NCBI RefSeq assembly: GCF_009901565.1
Contig: NZ_WXEW01000008.1
Coordinates: 62,001 to 126,000, forward strand
Origin: Herbidospora solisilvae
GTDB lineage: Bacteria; Actinomycetota; Actinomycetes; Streptosporangiales; Streptosporangiaceae
Length of the DNA: 64,000 bases
Direction: 5' to 3'
Shown in pieces: positions 54,534 through 63,150 of this stretch; the stretch's first letter is position 1; the number at the start of each line of letters is the position of its first letter. Under the pieces are notes generated by a model that was given only the letters and a program-made list of their open reading frames with translations, was not told the DNA's origin and made no database searches. Position numbers and translations under genes: made by a program.

Positions 54534-54716
54534 CTAGTCGGACCTTTTCGGCGCCCGTCCCGCCTGAGTCAGCGCCATGCGGAGCGCGAATTCGATCTGC
54601 GCGTTGACGCTGCGGAGATCGTCGGCCGCCCACTTGGCGATCGCCTCGTGGACGGCCGGATCGAGCCGCAGCAGGAGCTTCTTGGGCTCCTTCTTGGCGG
54701 GACGTTCGTCAGGCAT
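54534..54716 (-). CDS. Ribbon-helix-helix (Arc-like) DNA-binding protein
   Basis: The product is 60 residues. The basic N-terminus and [19 protein letters not shown] give the beta strand and first helix; [14 protein letters not shown] is the second helix of an Arc/HicB-type ribbon-helix-helix fold. The ATG overlaps the stop of the SPFH gene by eight bases, so the two are coupled. It may bind the palindrome in front of the SPFH gene (inference). Confidence 0.82.
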   Translation of the reverse strand: MPDERPAKKEPKKLLLRLDPAVHEAIAKWAADDLRSVNAQIEFALRMALTQAGRAPKRSD

Positions 54717-55560
54717 ACAGACTGCCGGCGTTGACCACCGGCTGGGTCGCCCGGTCGCCGCACAGGACGACCAGGAGGTTGGAGACCATCGCGGCGCGGC
54801 GCTCCTCGTCGAGTTCGACGACGTGCTCGGCGCTCAGGCGGTCGAGGGCGAGCTGGACCATGCCGACCGCGCCCTCGACGATCTGCCGCCGGGCGGCGAC
54901 GACCTGGGCGGCCTGCTGGCGGACCAGCATGGCCTGGGCGATCTCGGGGGCGTAGGCCAGGTGGGTGATGCGGGCCTCCAGCAGCTCGATGCCGGCCAGG
55001 TCGGTGCGCTCACGGAGCTCGTTGGTGAGCTCCTCGGCGACCGTCGCGCCGTCGCGGAGGCTGGTGCGGTCTTCGATGTGGCTGTCGTAGGGGTGGGAGG
55101 TCGCCAGGTGCCGCACGGCGGCCTCCGACTGGATGGCGACGAAGTTCTCGTAGTCGTCCACGGAGAAGGAGGCCTTGGCGGTGTCGACGACCCGGTAGAC
55201 GACGACGGCCGCGATCTCGACGGGGTTGCCGTCGGCGTCGTTGACCTTGAGCTTGGTGGTCTCGAAGTTGCGCACCCGGAGGCTGACACGGTTCTTGTCG
55301 GTGAACGGGACCGTCCAGGTGAACCCGGCGGTCTTGATGGTGCCGATGTAGCGGCCGAAGAACTGCACGACCTTGGCCTCGTTGGGGTTGACCACGGCGA
55401 AGCCGGACGCCGGCAGGAACACGATCACCGCCGCCACGACCACGCACACGATGAAGAACGCCTCGTCCTGGGTCATGCCGAACAGCACCAGGGCCGCCGC
55501 CACGACGAGCAGCGCGACCAGGATGACAAACCCGTTCATCCGGAAGGCCTCTCGCTCCAT
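54709..55560 (-). CDS. SPFH/Band 7 domain membrane protein
   Basis: The product is 283 residues from the ATG at 55560, which has AGGAGGAAGG upstream. Two N-terminal helices ([16 protein letters not shown] and [14 protein letters not shown]) are followed by a Band 7 domain: [38 protein letters not shown] and a coiled-coil region rich in Ala and Glu. SPFH proteins scaffold membrane microdomains. Coupled to the downstream ribbon-helix-helix gene; a palindrome lies just upstream of its ribosome site. Confidence 0.9.
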   Translation of the reverse strand: MEREAFRMNGFVILVALLVVAAALVLFGMTQDEAFFIVCVVVAAVIVFLPASGFAVVNPNEAKVVQFFGRYIGTIKTAGFTWTVPFTDKNRVSLRVRNFETTKLKVNDADGNPVEIAAVVVYRVVDTAKASFSVDDYENFVAIQSEAAVRHLATSHPYDSHIEDRTSLRDGATVAEELTNELRERTDLAGIELLEARITHLAYAPEIAQAMLVRQQAAQVVAARRQIVEGAVGMVQLALDRLSAEHVVELDEERRAAMVSNLLVVLCGDRATQPVVNAGSLYA

Positions 55561-55575
55561 GCCCTTCCTCCTGAC

Positions 55576-55599
55576 TATCGAAGTGATATCACTAAGATA
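55576..55599. promoter_or_regulatory. Palindromic operator before the SPFH operon
   Basis: The core AGTGATATCACT (55582-55593) is a perfect 12-base palindrome, flanked two bases out by TATC (55576-55579) and GATA (55596-55599). Ten of twelve pairs are symmetric over 24 bases. It lies directly upstream of the SPFH ribosome site and covers the stop of the preceding gene. Likely operator, perhaps of the coupled ribbon-helix-helix protein. Confidence 0.6.
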
Positions 55600-55885
55600 G
55601 CGTCTCGCTAGCATCCAGCGTCAATAGCTCGGCCACGACGACTCTGTAGTGGTATTTCGCGGTCATCCCTTTGATGGTGGTCAGGTACTCGTCGTCGCTG
55701 ATGCGGTAGACGCTGCGCACGCCGCCGTTCATGGGGTGCTGCGGCCGGTGCCGCACGGCGAGCTCGTACGCGATCGACCGCGCCTCGGCGCGCTCGCCCT
55801 TGACCTCGTAGATGTCCGAGACGCGCCACTCCTTGCGGGTGGTGTTGCCGACGTTCTCCTCGATGAGGACTCTCCACTGGCTCAT
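55592..55885 (-). CDS. Hypothetical protein (97 aa)
   Basis: The product is 97 residues with high GC3, so a real gene. It opens SQWRVLIEENVGNTTRKEWR, contains RSIAYELAVRHRP and SVYRISDDEYLTTIKG, and ends in a hydrophobic strand and helix. No family recognised; a small alpha/beta cytoplasmic protein is likely. Its stop lies in the palindrome before the SPFH gene, 31 bases upstream of it. Confidence 0.7.
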   Translation of the reverse strand: MSQWRVLIEENVGNTTRKEWRVSDIYEVKGERAEARSIAYELAVRHRPQHPMNGGVRSVYRISDDEYLTTIKGMTAKYHYRVVVAELLTLDASETLS

Positions 55886-55904
55886 GACCGGCGATCATGC
55901 CAAA

Positions 55905-55932
55905 ACGCGCCCTCCCCGTAGGGAGGGCGCGT
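55905..55932. terminator. 12-bp perfect hairpin terminator
   Basis: ACGCGCCCTCCC (55905-55916) and GGGAGGGCGCGT (55921-55932) are exact complements around a 4-base loop. It lies 16 bases beyond the stop of the secreted-protein gene on the minus strand and upstream of the 97-aa gene. Confidence 0.88.
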
Positions 55933-55948
55933 CTAGATGGCCGCCGGG

Positions 55949-56860
55949 CTACTCGCCCAGGAGGTTCTTCAGGGTCTGCGGGTCGACGTCCTTGACCTTG
56001 CCGGCCGGCGGCGTCTGCACGGTGACCGGCTTGTCGTACTCCTTGACCGTCAGGCTCAGGTTGAACGGCTTGCCGCCTTCCTCGTTGCGGAACTGCTGCC
56101 GCCTGACCATGCCCGAGGAGTCGACCCAGGTGTCCACCTGCAGGGTCTTGGGCCAGTCGCCGGGCGAGGCCGTCGGTGTGGGCAGGCCGGCGGCCTGCGC
56201 GGCCTCCTGCGTGTCGAGGGAGGAGCTGTAGTGGGTGACGGTCTGGCCGCCGACCTCCTCCTCGCCCTCGTTCTGGACGTCCTTGTACGCGCCGGCGATC
56301 TGCTTGACCGTCGCGGGGTCCTGGAGGCGGCCGCTGGTGAGCAGATCGGAGATCATCTTGCCGCGTTCGCCCGGGAGGTTGTTCAGCGCCACCCGCCACC
56401 AGGTGTCGCCCTGGTTCTGGATCAGGCCGTCGCCGTTCACGTAGGCGGTGTCGCCGTTGATGATGATCTGCGGCTGCGCCGAGTTGGCCTTGCCGTCGAG
56501 CGTGAGTTTGTTGACCTTCGCGGTCAGGAGGTTGGGCTTGTTCTGGCGGGCCCATGTGCCGCGCGCGTCGATCTTGCCTTCGCTGCTGAAGTGCATGGTG
56601 CCCGACGCCGTGTTGGCCTCGGCGCTCTTCGTGAGAGCGTCCTGCAGGGCCGTCGCCGGTTCGGCTGTCGTCGTGGGGCTGGCTGACGGGCTCTCCGAGC
56701 CTGTTGGGCTCTGGGTCGGCTCAGGACTCCCCGCGGGTGCGGATGTGGGGACGTCCGGGACGGGTGTTGCCCATGCCGCCGTCGTCCCGGCCCAGGCGGC
56801 GGCGGTGACCACTGCCGAGGCCGTGCCGAGAGCGGCGAGCCGTAGACGAGCGTGTCGCAT
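55949..56860 (-). CDS. Secreted LolA/LppX-like protein
   Basis: The product is 303 residues from the ATG at 56860 (ribosome site AGGGGGA). The signal peptide ends near AAWATP; a Ser/Thr/Pro-rich linker follows (about 35-70). The remaining 230 residues alternate amphipathic strands (GTMHFSSEGKIDARGTW, then TAYVNGDGLIQN) like the open beta-barrel of LolA/LppX/LprG-type lipid carriers. No lipobox was seen. The function is inferred only from fold-like features. Confidence 0.72.
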   Translation of the reverse strand: MRHARLRLAALGTASAVVTAAAWAGTTAAWATPVPDVPTSAPAGSPEPTQSPTGSESPSASPTTTAEPATALQDALTKSAEANTASGTMHFSSEGKIDARGTWARQNKPNLLTAKVNKLTLDGKANSAQPQIIINGDTAYVNGDGLIQNQGDTWWRVALNNLPGERGKMISDLLTSGRLQDPATVKQIAGAYKDVQNEGEEEVGGQTVTHYSSSLDTQEAAQAAGLPTPTASPGDWPKTLQVDTWVDSSGMVRRQQFRNEEGGKPFNLSLTVKEYDKPVTVQTPPAGKVKDVDPQTLKNLLGE

Positions 56861-56996
56861 TTGTCCCCCTGGTATGCGATTTGTGCTGTCCCAAGCACCG
56901 TAAGTGGACAAATGGGGCGAAAAGTAGAGGAATGTCCATTCACGGAATAACGCGGATGATCGCTTGACCGAAACGGACATGATCTTGACTGATCGT

Positions 56997-59342
56997 CTAG
57001 CGACGCCGGGGATTGGTCCGGGCTGTGGGTGGTGCGGCGAGCGGATCCTCCGGCCACGGGTGCTTCGGATAACGCCCCCGCAGCTCGGCCCGGACCTGCC
57101 GATAGCCTTCCCGCCAGAACGACGCCAGATCCCCGGTGACCGCGACCGGTCTGCCCGCCGGGGAGAGCAGGTGGATGGTGACGGGGACCCCGGCGACGAC
57201 CGGGGTGGTCGTCCAGCCGAACAGCTCCTGCAGTTTGGCCGCCAGCACCGGCCGCTCGCCGCTGTAGTCGAGGCGGGCCTGCGACCCGCTGGGGATCTCC
57301 AGCCGTTCCGGTACGACCTCGTCGAGCCGCACCTGCCACGGCGCCAGGCCGCGGAGCGCGGCGGCCACGTCGAGCGCGGCCAGATCGGCCCGCCGCCGGA
57401 CCCTGGTCAGGTCGAGCCCCTCGACCAGCGCCTTCTCGACATCGGGCCACGGCTCGCCGAGCGCCCGCCGGGCGAACTCCATGCGCTCCCTGAGCGCCCG
57501 CGCGGCCGGCGTCCAGGTGAGCAGTCCCACGCCCTCCTGCCGCAGCCCCTCCTTGACCGCCGCCGAGACGTCGGTCTTCAGGGGTGTGGACGACAACTCG
57601 ATCGCCCCCAGCCGGCGAACCCGCCGGGCGACGACGTCGCCGTCCCGCCAGGCGATCTCGTCGTCCTCGACGACGGGGCCCGACATGAGCGCGACGCCCT
57701 CGTCGATGACGGCGGCCTGGCGCACCCGCGCGGCGGCCCTGCCCGTGGCCCGATCGGCGACCGCCACGGCCAGCCACTCGGCCTCGGCCAGCCGCGACCC
57801 CTGTCGCACCTCGGCCCCCGTACCGGACGCCATGACGAACCCGGTCCCGGCCCGCCGCCGGGCCACCCGCTCGGGATAGGCGAACGCGACGACGGTCCCG
57901 GCGACCTGGTCGTCGGACAACTCGCCCGCCTCCGCCGGTGCGGACGACTCACGGGCGAGCCGAGCGGCCTCGCGCCGCAGCTCCGGGGTGCGCCCGGCCC
58001 GCCACGCCGTGACGAGGTCGTCGGAGGCGTCGCGGGGGAGCTGCCCGCCGAGCAGGGCCACCACCTCGGCGGCTCTGCGCGCCCCGGTCAGCGGCGCGGC
58101 GTCGAGCAGCGCCCGGGCCAGCCGGGGATGCACCCCGATGTCGGCGATCCGGCGTCCCTTCGCGGTGACTTTGCCGTCGTCGAGGGCGCCCAGCAGCGTC
58201 AGAGTCTCGCGCGCCGCCTTCAACGGCCCGGCCGGCGGCTGGTCGAGCAGGGACAACCGGTCGGAGCCCCAGCACGCGGCCTGAAGGGCGAACGACGTGA
58301 GGTCGGCCAGCGCGATCTCCGGTTGCGGGTGGTCGGCCCGGCGTTCGGCCTCGGGCCAGCACCGGTAGACGACCCCCGGACCCTCCCGGCCGGCCCGTCC
58401 GGCCCGCTGGACGGCCGCCGCCCGCGACGCCGGAACCGTCACCAGGGACCCCAGCCCCCGGGCGTGATCCATCCGAGGCTCCCGGGCCAGCCCGGAGTCG
58501 ACGACGATCCGCACCCCGGGCACGGTCAGGCTCGACTCGGCCACCGACGTCGCCAGGATGACGCGCCGCTCCCGGCCGGGGGAGAGCACCGAGTCCTGGA
58601 CGTGGGAGGGCGATCCGCCGTGCACCTGGATCACGTCGAGATCCCCGAGCCGGCGCCCGACCGCCCCGAGCTCGGCCACGCCGGGCAGGAAGCAGAGCAC
58701 GTCGCCGTCGTGCTCCCGCCAGGCGCGCAGGACCGTGTCGGCGACGTGGGAGAGGAAGGCCGCGTCGACCCGGGGCCAGATCACCGCGGGCCGGGGCGGC
58801 GGCGCCCACACGACGTCGACGGGATGCACCGCACCCTGGGCCTCGACCACGGGCCCCTCGATCAGGGACGCCCACCGGGGCGCGTCGGCGGTGGCCGACA
58901 TGGCCAGGATGCGCAGGTCGGGGCGGAGCGCGGCGCGTACGTCGAGAAGAAAGGCCAGTGTCGTGTCGGCGTCGAGATGGCGCTCGTGGCACTCGTCGAC
59001 GATGACCACGTCGACCCCGGTGAGTTCGGGGTCCCGCTGGAGACGCCGGAGGAGGACGCCGGTCGTCACGACCTCAATTCGGGTGTTCGCCGACACCTGG
59101 CGCTCGCCGCGGATGGTGTAGCCGACCCGTTCGCCCGTCTTCTCGCCGAGCGACCAGGCCATCCGCCGCGCGGCGGCCCGTACGGCGATCCGCCGGGGCT
59201 CGGCCACCACGACCTTGCGGGGGGCCAGCGCGAGCGGCACGAGCGTGGTCTTGCCGCTGCCGGGAGGAGAGGTCAGCACCGCCGCGCCGTCGGAGTCGAG
59301 GGCGGCCAGCAGCCGCGGCAGGGCGTGGGTGACCGGGAGCAC
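56997..59342 (-). CDS. hrpB: ATP-dependent helicase HrpB
   Basis: The product is 781 residues. The DEAH-type RNA helicase core has motif I PPGSGKTT, motif II DECH, motif III SAT and motif VI QRAGRAGR, followed by the HrpB-specific C-terminal region. HrpB is widespread in bacteria; its role is not well defined. It starts with GTG ten bases downstream of the rho-like gene end, probably in one transcript with it. Confidence 0.93.
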   Translation of the reverse strand: MLPVTHALPRLLAALDSDGAAVLTSPPGSGKTTLVPLALAPRKVVVAEPRRIAVRAAARRMAWSLGEKTGERVGYTIRGERQVSANTRIEVVTTGVLLRRLQRDPELTGVDVVIVDECHERHLDADTTLAFLLDVRAALRPDLRILAMSATADAPRWASLIEGPVVEAQGAVHPVDVVWAPPPRPAVIWPRVDAAFLSHVADTVLRAWREHDGDVLCFLPGVAELGAVGRRLGDLDVIQVHGGSPSHVQDSVLSPGRERRVILATSVAESSLTVPGVRIVVDSGLAREPRMDHARGLGSLVTVPASRAAAVQRAGRAGREGPGVVYRCWPEAERRADHPQPEIALADLTSFALQAACWGSDRLSLLDQPPAGPLKAARETLTLLGALDDGKVTAKGRRIADIGVHPRLARALLDAAPLTGARRAAEVVALLGGQLPRDASDDLVTAWRAGRTPELRREAARLARESSAPAEAGELSDDQVAGTVVAFAYPERVARRRAGTGFVMASGTGAEVRQGSRLAEAEWLAVAVADRATGRAAARVRQAAVIDEGVALMSGPVVEDDEIAWRDGDVVARRVRRLGAIELSSTPLKTDVSAAVKEGLRQEGVGLLTWTPAARALRERMEFARRALGEPWPDVEKALVEGLDLTRVRRRADLAALDVAAALRGLAPWQVRLDEVVPERLEIPSGSQARLDYSGERPVLAAKLQELFGWTTTPVVAGVPVTIHLLSPAGRPVAVTGDLASFWREGYRQVRAELRGRYPKHPWPEDPLAAPPTARTNPRRR

Positions 59343-59352
59343 GCCCGTCAGC

Positions 59353-60414
59353 TTAGGCGGCCTGGGCCAGACCGAGGAGAAGCTCGGCGTTGGAGCCGGT
59401 GTCCTTCAGCTTGGACAGGAACGGCTCGAAGCTCTCGTGCGTGTTGAGAGCCTTGCGGAGCCGCCAGACGAGCGGCAGCTCGGCGGGATCGAGGAGGAGC
59501 TCCTCCCGGCGGGTGCTCGACCCGGTGACGTCGACGGCCGGGAACACCCGCCGCTCCGACAGGGCGCGGCTGAGCCGCAGCTCCATGTTGCCGGTGCTCT
59601 TGAACTCCTCGAAGAGGTTGTCGTCCATCTTCGACCCGGTCTCGACCAGGGCCGTCGCGATGATCGTGAGAGATCCGCCCTCACGCAGCTTCCGCGCCGC
59701 GCCGAGGATCCGCTTCGGCGGGTGGACGGCCCGCACGTCGATCCCGCCGCTGAGCGTCTTCCCGCCGCCGGGCAGCACCATGTTGTACGCCCTCCCGACC
59801 CGGGTGATCGAGTCGATCAGCAGCACGACGTCCTGCCGCTGCTCGACAAGGCGCTTGGCCCGCTCGACCGCGAGCTCGACGACGGCGATGTGATCGGCCG
59901 GCGGCCGGTCGAAGGTCGAGGCGATGACCTCCCCCTTCACCGACGCCCGCATGTCGGTGACCTCCTCGGGCCGCTCGTCGACGAGCACGACCATGAGGTG
60001 GACGTCAGGGTGGTTGGTGCTGACGGCGTCGGCGATGGCCTTGAGGATCAGCGTCTTCCCCGCCTTGGGCGGGGCCACGATGAGCCCCCGCTGCCCCTTG
60101 CCGATGGGCGTCAGCAGATCGATGACCCGGGTGGACAGAACACTTTTGCTCGTCTCCAGCCGGAGCCGTTCTTCGGGGTGCACGGGCGTCAGCTCCGCGA
60201 AGTGGGGCCGCCGGCCGGGCGGCCCGGCGTCGACGGACACGAGTTTGCCGCCCTGGGCCGTGCCGTGCACGACGTCCCCCTGCCGGAGCCCTTCGAGCAG
60301 CTCAGGCGGGACGACGACGTCGTTGGATGATTTGAGGTAGCCGTCGACCCGCAGGTGACGACCGTCGAGGATGCCGCGCACATTCCGGGCACGGCGAACG
60401 AGGGGGGTTGCCAT
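59353..60414 (-). CDS. rho: Short Rho-type transcription termination factor paralogue
   Basis: The product is 353 residues against more than 600 for the main actinobacterial Rho. The ATG at 60414 has AGGAGCCC upstream. The Rho ATPase core is complete: GLIVAPPKAGKT (Walker A), VVLVDERPEEVT, LLIDSITRVGRAYN and the SGGIDVRA loop, with DPAELPLVWRLRKALN near the end. The N-terminal helical domain is absent, and the cold-shock-like RNA-binding part is shortened to about 60 residues (GYLKSSNDVVVPPELLEGL) and lacks the usual tyrosine- and proline-rich primary site. It may terminate a special set of transcripts or have another role. Confidence 0.86.
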   Translation of the reverse strand: MATPLVRRARNVRGILDGRHLRVDGYLKSSNDVVVPPELLEGLRQGDVVHGTAQGGKLVSVDAGPPGRRPHFAELTPVHPEERLRLETSKSVLSTRVIDLLTPIGKGQRGLIVAPPKAGKTLILKAIADAVSTNHPDVHLMVVLVDERPEEVTDMRASVKGEVIASTFDRPPADHIAVVELAVERAKRLVEQRQDVVLLIDSITRVGRAYNMVLPGGGKTLSGGIDVRAVHPPKRILGAARKLREGGSLTIIATALVETGSKMDDNLFEEFKSTGNMELRLSRALSERRVFPAVDVTGSSTRREELLLDPAELPLVWRLRKALNTHESFEPFLSKLKDTGSNAELLLGLAQAA

Positions 60415-60579
60415 GATGGGCTCCTTGGGAGCACGGGAAGGCAGGCCACGGAAGGCCCAGTGGGACGCCTTCGGTGAATCAGAGTGTGAGGTCTGGGAGC
60501 GTGTGCCCGAGAAGGGGCCAGAAACACGCAATCCCGATGACACCGTAACACGGAGAGCGCCGCAGGTCTTCCCCCGGCT

Positions 60580-60969
60580 TCAGACGATCAGCCGGACGGC
60601 CAGCAACTCCGCCACCACCTCGGGCTTCAGGTCGATCTCGGCCAGCCGGCTGAGGGGGATCTCCTCGACGAGGTATTCGCCACGCGCCGGGTCGGAGAAC
60701 TCCGGCCCGGTCCTGAGGGCGGGATCCCAGGCGTGGATGCGGCCCAGATAGAAGTACTGACCGTCGGCGACGTGGAAGAGCGAGTCGATGACCGCGTCCC
60801 CGCCCAGCTCTTCCCGCACCTCTCTGAGCAGCGTCTCTTCCAGACTCCGATCTTCAGGCTCGACGCCGCCGCCGGGAAGAACCCAGTAGGGCGCCCGCCC
60901 CGGCCGCACCCGCTTGATCGTCAGCAGGTGACCGCCGGGGGTGCGGAGAATCGCTCGCACCCGGTTCAC
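60580..60969 (-). CDS. Nudix hydrolase
   Basis: The product is 129 residues from the GTG at 60969, which overlaps the stop of the upstream gene by four bases (GTGA). The Nudix box is intact: GGGVEPEDRSLEETLLREVREELG spans the G-x5-E-x7-REVxEExG pattern. Substrate unknown; a nucleotide or nucleoside-diphosphate derivative is typical. Coupled to the LURP-like gene. Confidence 0.85.
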   Translation of the reverse strand: MNRVRAILRTPGGHLLTIKRVRPGRAPYWVLPGGGVEPEDRSLEETLLREVREELGGDAVIDSLFHVADGQYFYLGRIHAWDPALRTGPEFSDPARGEYLVEEIPLSRLAEIDLKPEVVAELLAVRLIV

Positions 60970-61544
60970 CGGGACTGCAGGGCGTCCAGGGCCACCGCCA
61001 TCGCGATCACCAGTCGGCGGTCCAGTCGCGGGTCGTTGATCTCGATCGCGTACCTGTCGCGCAGGCCCCACTTGCGGTCGACCGAGAAGGCGATCGACGC
61101 GCCCACGCTGAAGTCGAAGTGGTAGGGCAGCCACTCCAGCGAGTCGGCGAAACGCCTTAACAAGGCCACCGACAACCGTCGTTCCGTCCCGGTGTAGGTC
61201 GGCAGGCCGGGCTGCTGCACGTGCCACGTCGAGCGCAGGAGTGACTTGCCGAAGTCCTTGCGGAACATGCCGATCGAGGTGCCCGACGCGTCGACCACGT
61301 CGTAGCCGCTCGCCAGGTCGATGACCTTGCGGGCCTTGAAGGAGGCCAGGGCCTCGGCGCGGCTCTCGTCGGTGTAGAAGGTCACCTGCTCTTTCAGGGC
61401 CAGGCGTTTCTGTTCGGCGAACGCGACCACCGGGCCCTCGGAGCCGTCGGGTGAGGTCGCGCTCACCACGTAACGGTTGACCATCGGGGTGATCTTCTGG
61501 CGAAGGATCAGCTTCGACTGGGTCTGGAGGGCCGCCGCGTCCAC
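60966..61544 (-). CDS. LURP-one/tubby-like domain protein
   Basis: The product is 192 residues from the GTG at 61544 (GGAGG seven bases upstream; a TTG 14 codons earlier lacks a site). The sequence has the strand-rich pattern of the LURP-one-related family (LILRQKITPMVNRYVVS, then LASFKARKVIDLASGYDVVD and GMFRKDFGKSLLRSTWHV). Members are small cytoplasmic or membrane-associated barrels of unknown function. Translationally coupled to the Nudix gene. Confidence 0.72.
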   Translation of the reverse strand: MDAAALQTQSKLILRQKITPMVNRYVVSATSPDGSEGPVVAFAEQKRLALKEQVTFYTDESRAEALASFKARKVIDLASGYDVVDASGTSIGMFRKDFGKSLLRSTWHVQQPGLPTYTGTERRLSVALLRRFADSLEWLPYHFDFSVGASIAFSVDRKWGLRDRYAIEINDPRLDRRLVIAMAVALDALQSR

Positions 61545-61578
61545 AAGAACCTCCGTTTTCAGGGCCTTTCCCACCCTA

Positions 61579-62169
61579 TTACCCAAGATCCCCTGTCAGA
61601 TAGCGCTGGACGGAAGGGCCTACGGAGATCACCAGTTCGTCGGTGGTCATCGACGCCATGGGCTCGACGGCGAGCAGGTAGCGGGCGAAGGCCATGCCCA
61701 TGAGCTGGGCCGCGGCCAGGATGGCGCGGCGTTCGGGCTGGTCTCCCGGCAGGCTCTTGGCCAGCGGGGTGGCCAGTTCGCCGCTCATGAAGTCGCGCAT
61801 GATCTGGGCGGCGGCCGGGGTCGAGGCGATGGAGCCGACGATGGCGCGGATTCTGGGGCCGGTCTCCGGGCTCTCCCAGACCTCCAGGTAGCGGCGGGTC
61901 AGGCGTTCGCCCAGCGAGGAGACGTCGCCCGCGAGGGCGACCGCGAGTTCCTGGACGGGCATGGCGCCGCGCAGGGCGGCGTCGAACAGGCCGTCTTTCG
62001 AGCCGAAGAAGTGCATGACCAGGGCCGGGTCGACGTCGGCCGCGCGGGCGACGCCGCGGATGGTCGTGCCGCCGTAGCCCGATTCGACGAAGGAGGCGAT
62101 GGCGGCCTCCAGGATCGCCTCTCTCGTCTGCGGGGTGCCCGGCCGGCGGCCGGTCTTGCTGCTTTCCAT
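61579..62169 (-). CDS. TetR-family transcriptional regulator
   Basis: The product is 196 residues. The N-terminal helix-turn-helix reads TREAILEAAIASFVESGYGG followed by TTIRGVARAADVDPALVMHFFGSKDGL; the rest is the helical ligand domain. It is divergent from a membrane gene. Two operators with TTCAAC-N3-GTTGAA symmetry lie between the starts, the first only nine bases before its ATG, so it very likely represses itself and the divergent operon. Confidence 0.92.
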   Translation of the reverse strand: MESSKTGRRPGTPQTREAILEAAIASFVESGYGGTTIRGVARAADVDPALVMHFFGSKDGLFDAALRGAMPVQELAVALAGDVSSLGERLTRRYLEVWESPETGPRIRAIVGSIASTPAAAQIMRDFMSGELATPLAKSLPGDQPERRAILAAAQLMGMAFARYLLAVEPMASMTTDELVISVGPSVQRYLTGDLG

Positions 62170-62177
62170 GGGGGCTA

Positions 62178-62192
62178 TTCAACCACGTTGAA
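62178..62192. promoter_or_regulatory. TetR operator O1
   Basis: TTCAACCACGTTGAA is a perfect 6-3-6 palindrome in the tetR-membrane gene interval. Its centre lies 30 bases, about three DNA turns, from the second site. Confidence 0.7.
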
Positions 62193-62208
62193 TTCATCTA
62201 TGTTGAAC

Positions 62209-62221
62209 TCAACAGCGTTGA
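62209..62221. promoter_or_regulatory. TetR operator O2
   Basis: TCAACAGCGTTGA repeats the pattern of O1 with 5-3-5 symmetry. A further half-site GTTGAA stands between the two. It lies 20 bases upstream of the divergent gene's ATG. Confidence 0.65.
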
Positions 62222-62241
62222 AGTCATCAAGGAGAGAAATC

Positions 62242-63150
62242 ATGAAGAGGCTGATCCCGGCGGTGGTCCTGGCCACCCTCATCGGGATGTTCTTCGTCGG
62301 CTCGTTCGTGGGCGCCCTGCACTCGCCCGAGCCCCATGACGTGCCGGTCGCCGTCGTCGGGCCCCCGCAGGCCGCCGCGCAGCTCGCGCCGAAGCTCGCC
62401 GGGAAGTTCGAGCTCACGGTCTACGCCGACGAGGCGGCGGCGCGCACGGCCCTGGCCGACCGCGAGGTCGACGCGGTCCTGCTGCCGCAGCAGCAGAAGC
62501 TCGTGGTCGCCAGTGCCGCGAGCCGGTCGGCGGCCACGGTCATCACCTCGGTGTTCACCGCCGCCGCTCCGCTCGCGGTCGAGGACGCCCACCCGCTGCC
62601 GCCCGGTGACCAGGGCGGGATCGCCGGGATGTTCTTCGTGCTCGGGCTGGTCATCCCGGGCATCGCGATCGGGGTGGCGGCGGCCAGGGAGAGGCCGCTG
62701 GCCGGGATCGGGGCGATCGTGCTGGCCGGGGTCACCGTCGGGCTGGCCAACGCCTGGCTCGGCGACGTCGTGTTCGGGGCGCTGCCGGGCGCGTTCCTCG
62801 GGCTCGTGGCCGTCTCGGCGGCAGTGGTCGTCACGCTCGGGCTGGTGGTCGCGGGGCTGGTGCGGCTCATCGGGACACCCGGCGCGGGGCTGGCCGGTCT
62901 GCTCTTCGTGCTGATCGGGGTGCCGGCCAGCGGCGGGCCGCTCGGGGCGCGGTTCATCCCCGAGTGGTACGCGGCCATCGGACACGTGCTCCCGGTCGGG
63001 CAGGGATCGACCGCCATCAGGAACGTCGTCTTCTTCGACGGGGCCGCGCTTGGACTGCCTTTGCTGGTCCTTGCCGGTTGGGCGGTCGTGGGCTTGACCC
63101 TGACCCTCTCAGCCCTGTCTCAGGTCAAACGTGCATCATTTGCGGGGTGA
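62242..63150 (+). CDS. Multi-spanning membrane protein (ABC-2/YhgE-like), TetR-controlled
   Basis: The product is 302 residues from the ATG with AAGGAGAG upstream. One N-terminal helix is followed by an extracytoplasmic part of about 100 residues (VAVVGPPQAAAQLAPKLAG, then LADREVDAVLLPQQQKLVV) and five or six C-terminal helices. This order matches ABC-2-type permeases and YhgE/Pip-like exporters, which also sit next to TetR genes. No ATPase gene follows. Its stop overlaps the GTG of the next gene. Probable drug or lipid export (inference). Confidence 0.78.
   Translation: MKRLIPAVVLATLIGMFFVGSFVGALHSPEPHDVPVAVVGPPQAAAQLAPKLAGKFELTVYADEAAARTALADREVDAVLLPQQQKLVVASAASRSAATVITSVFTAAAPLAVEDAHPLPPGDQGGIAGMFFVLGLVIPGIAIGVAAARERPLAGIGAIVLAGVTVGLANAWLGDVVFGALPGAFLGLVAVSAAVVVTLGLVVAGLVRLIGTPGAGLAGLLFVLIGVPASGGPLGARFIPEWYAAIGHVLPVGQGSTAIRNVVFFDGAALGLPLLVLAGWAVVGLTLTLSALSQVKRASFAG

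Noticed and set aside
60583-61227. 215-codon version of the Nudix gene
   Set aside because: The first 86 codons only shadow the LURP-like gene; the GTGA overlap at 60966-60969 gives a normal Nudix length.
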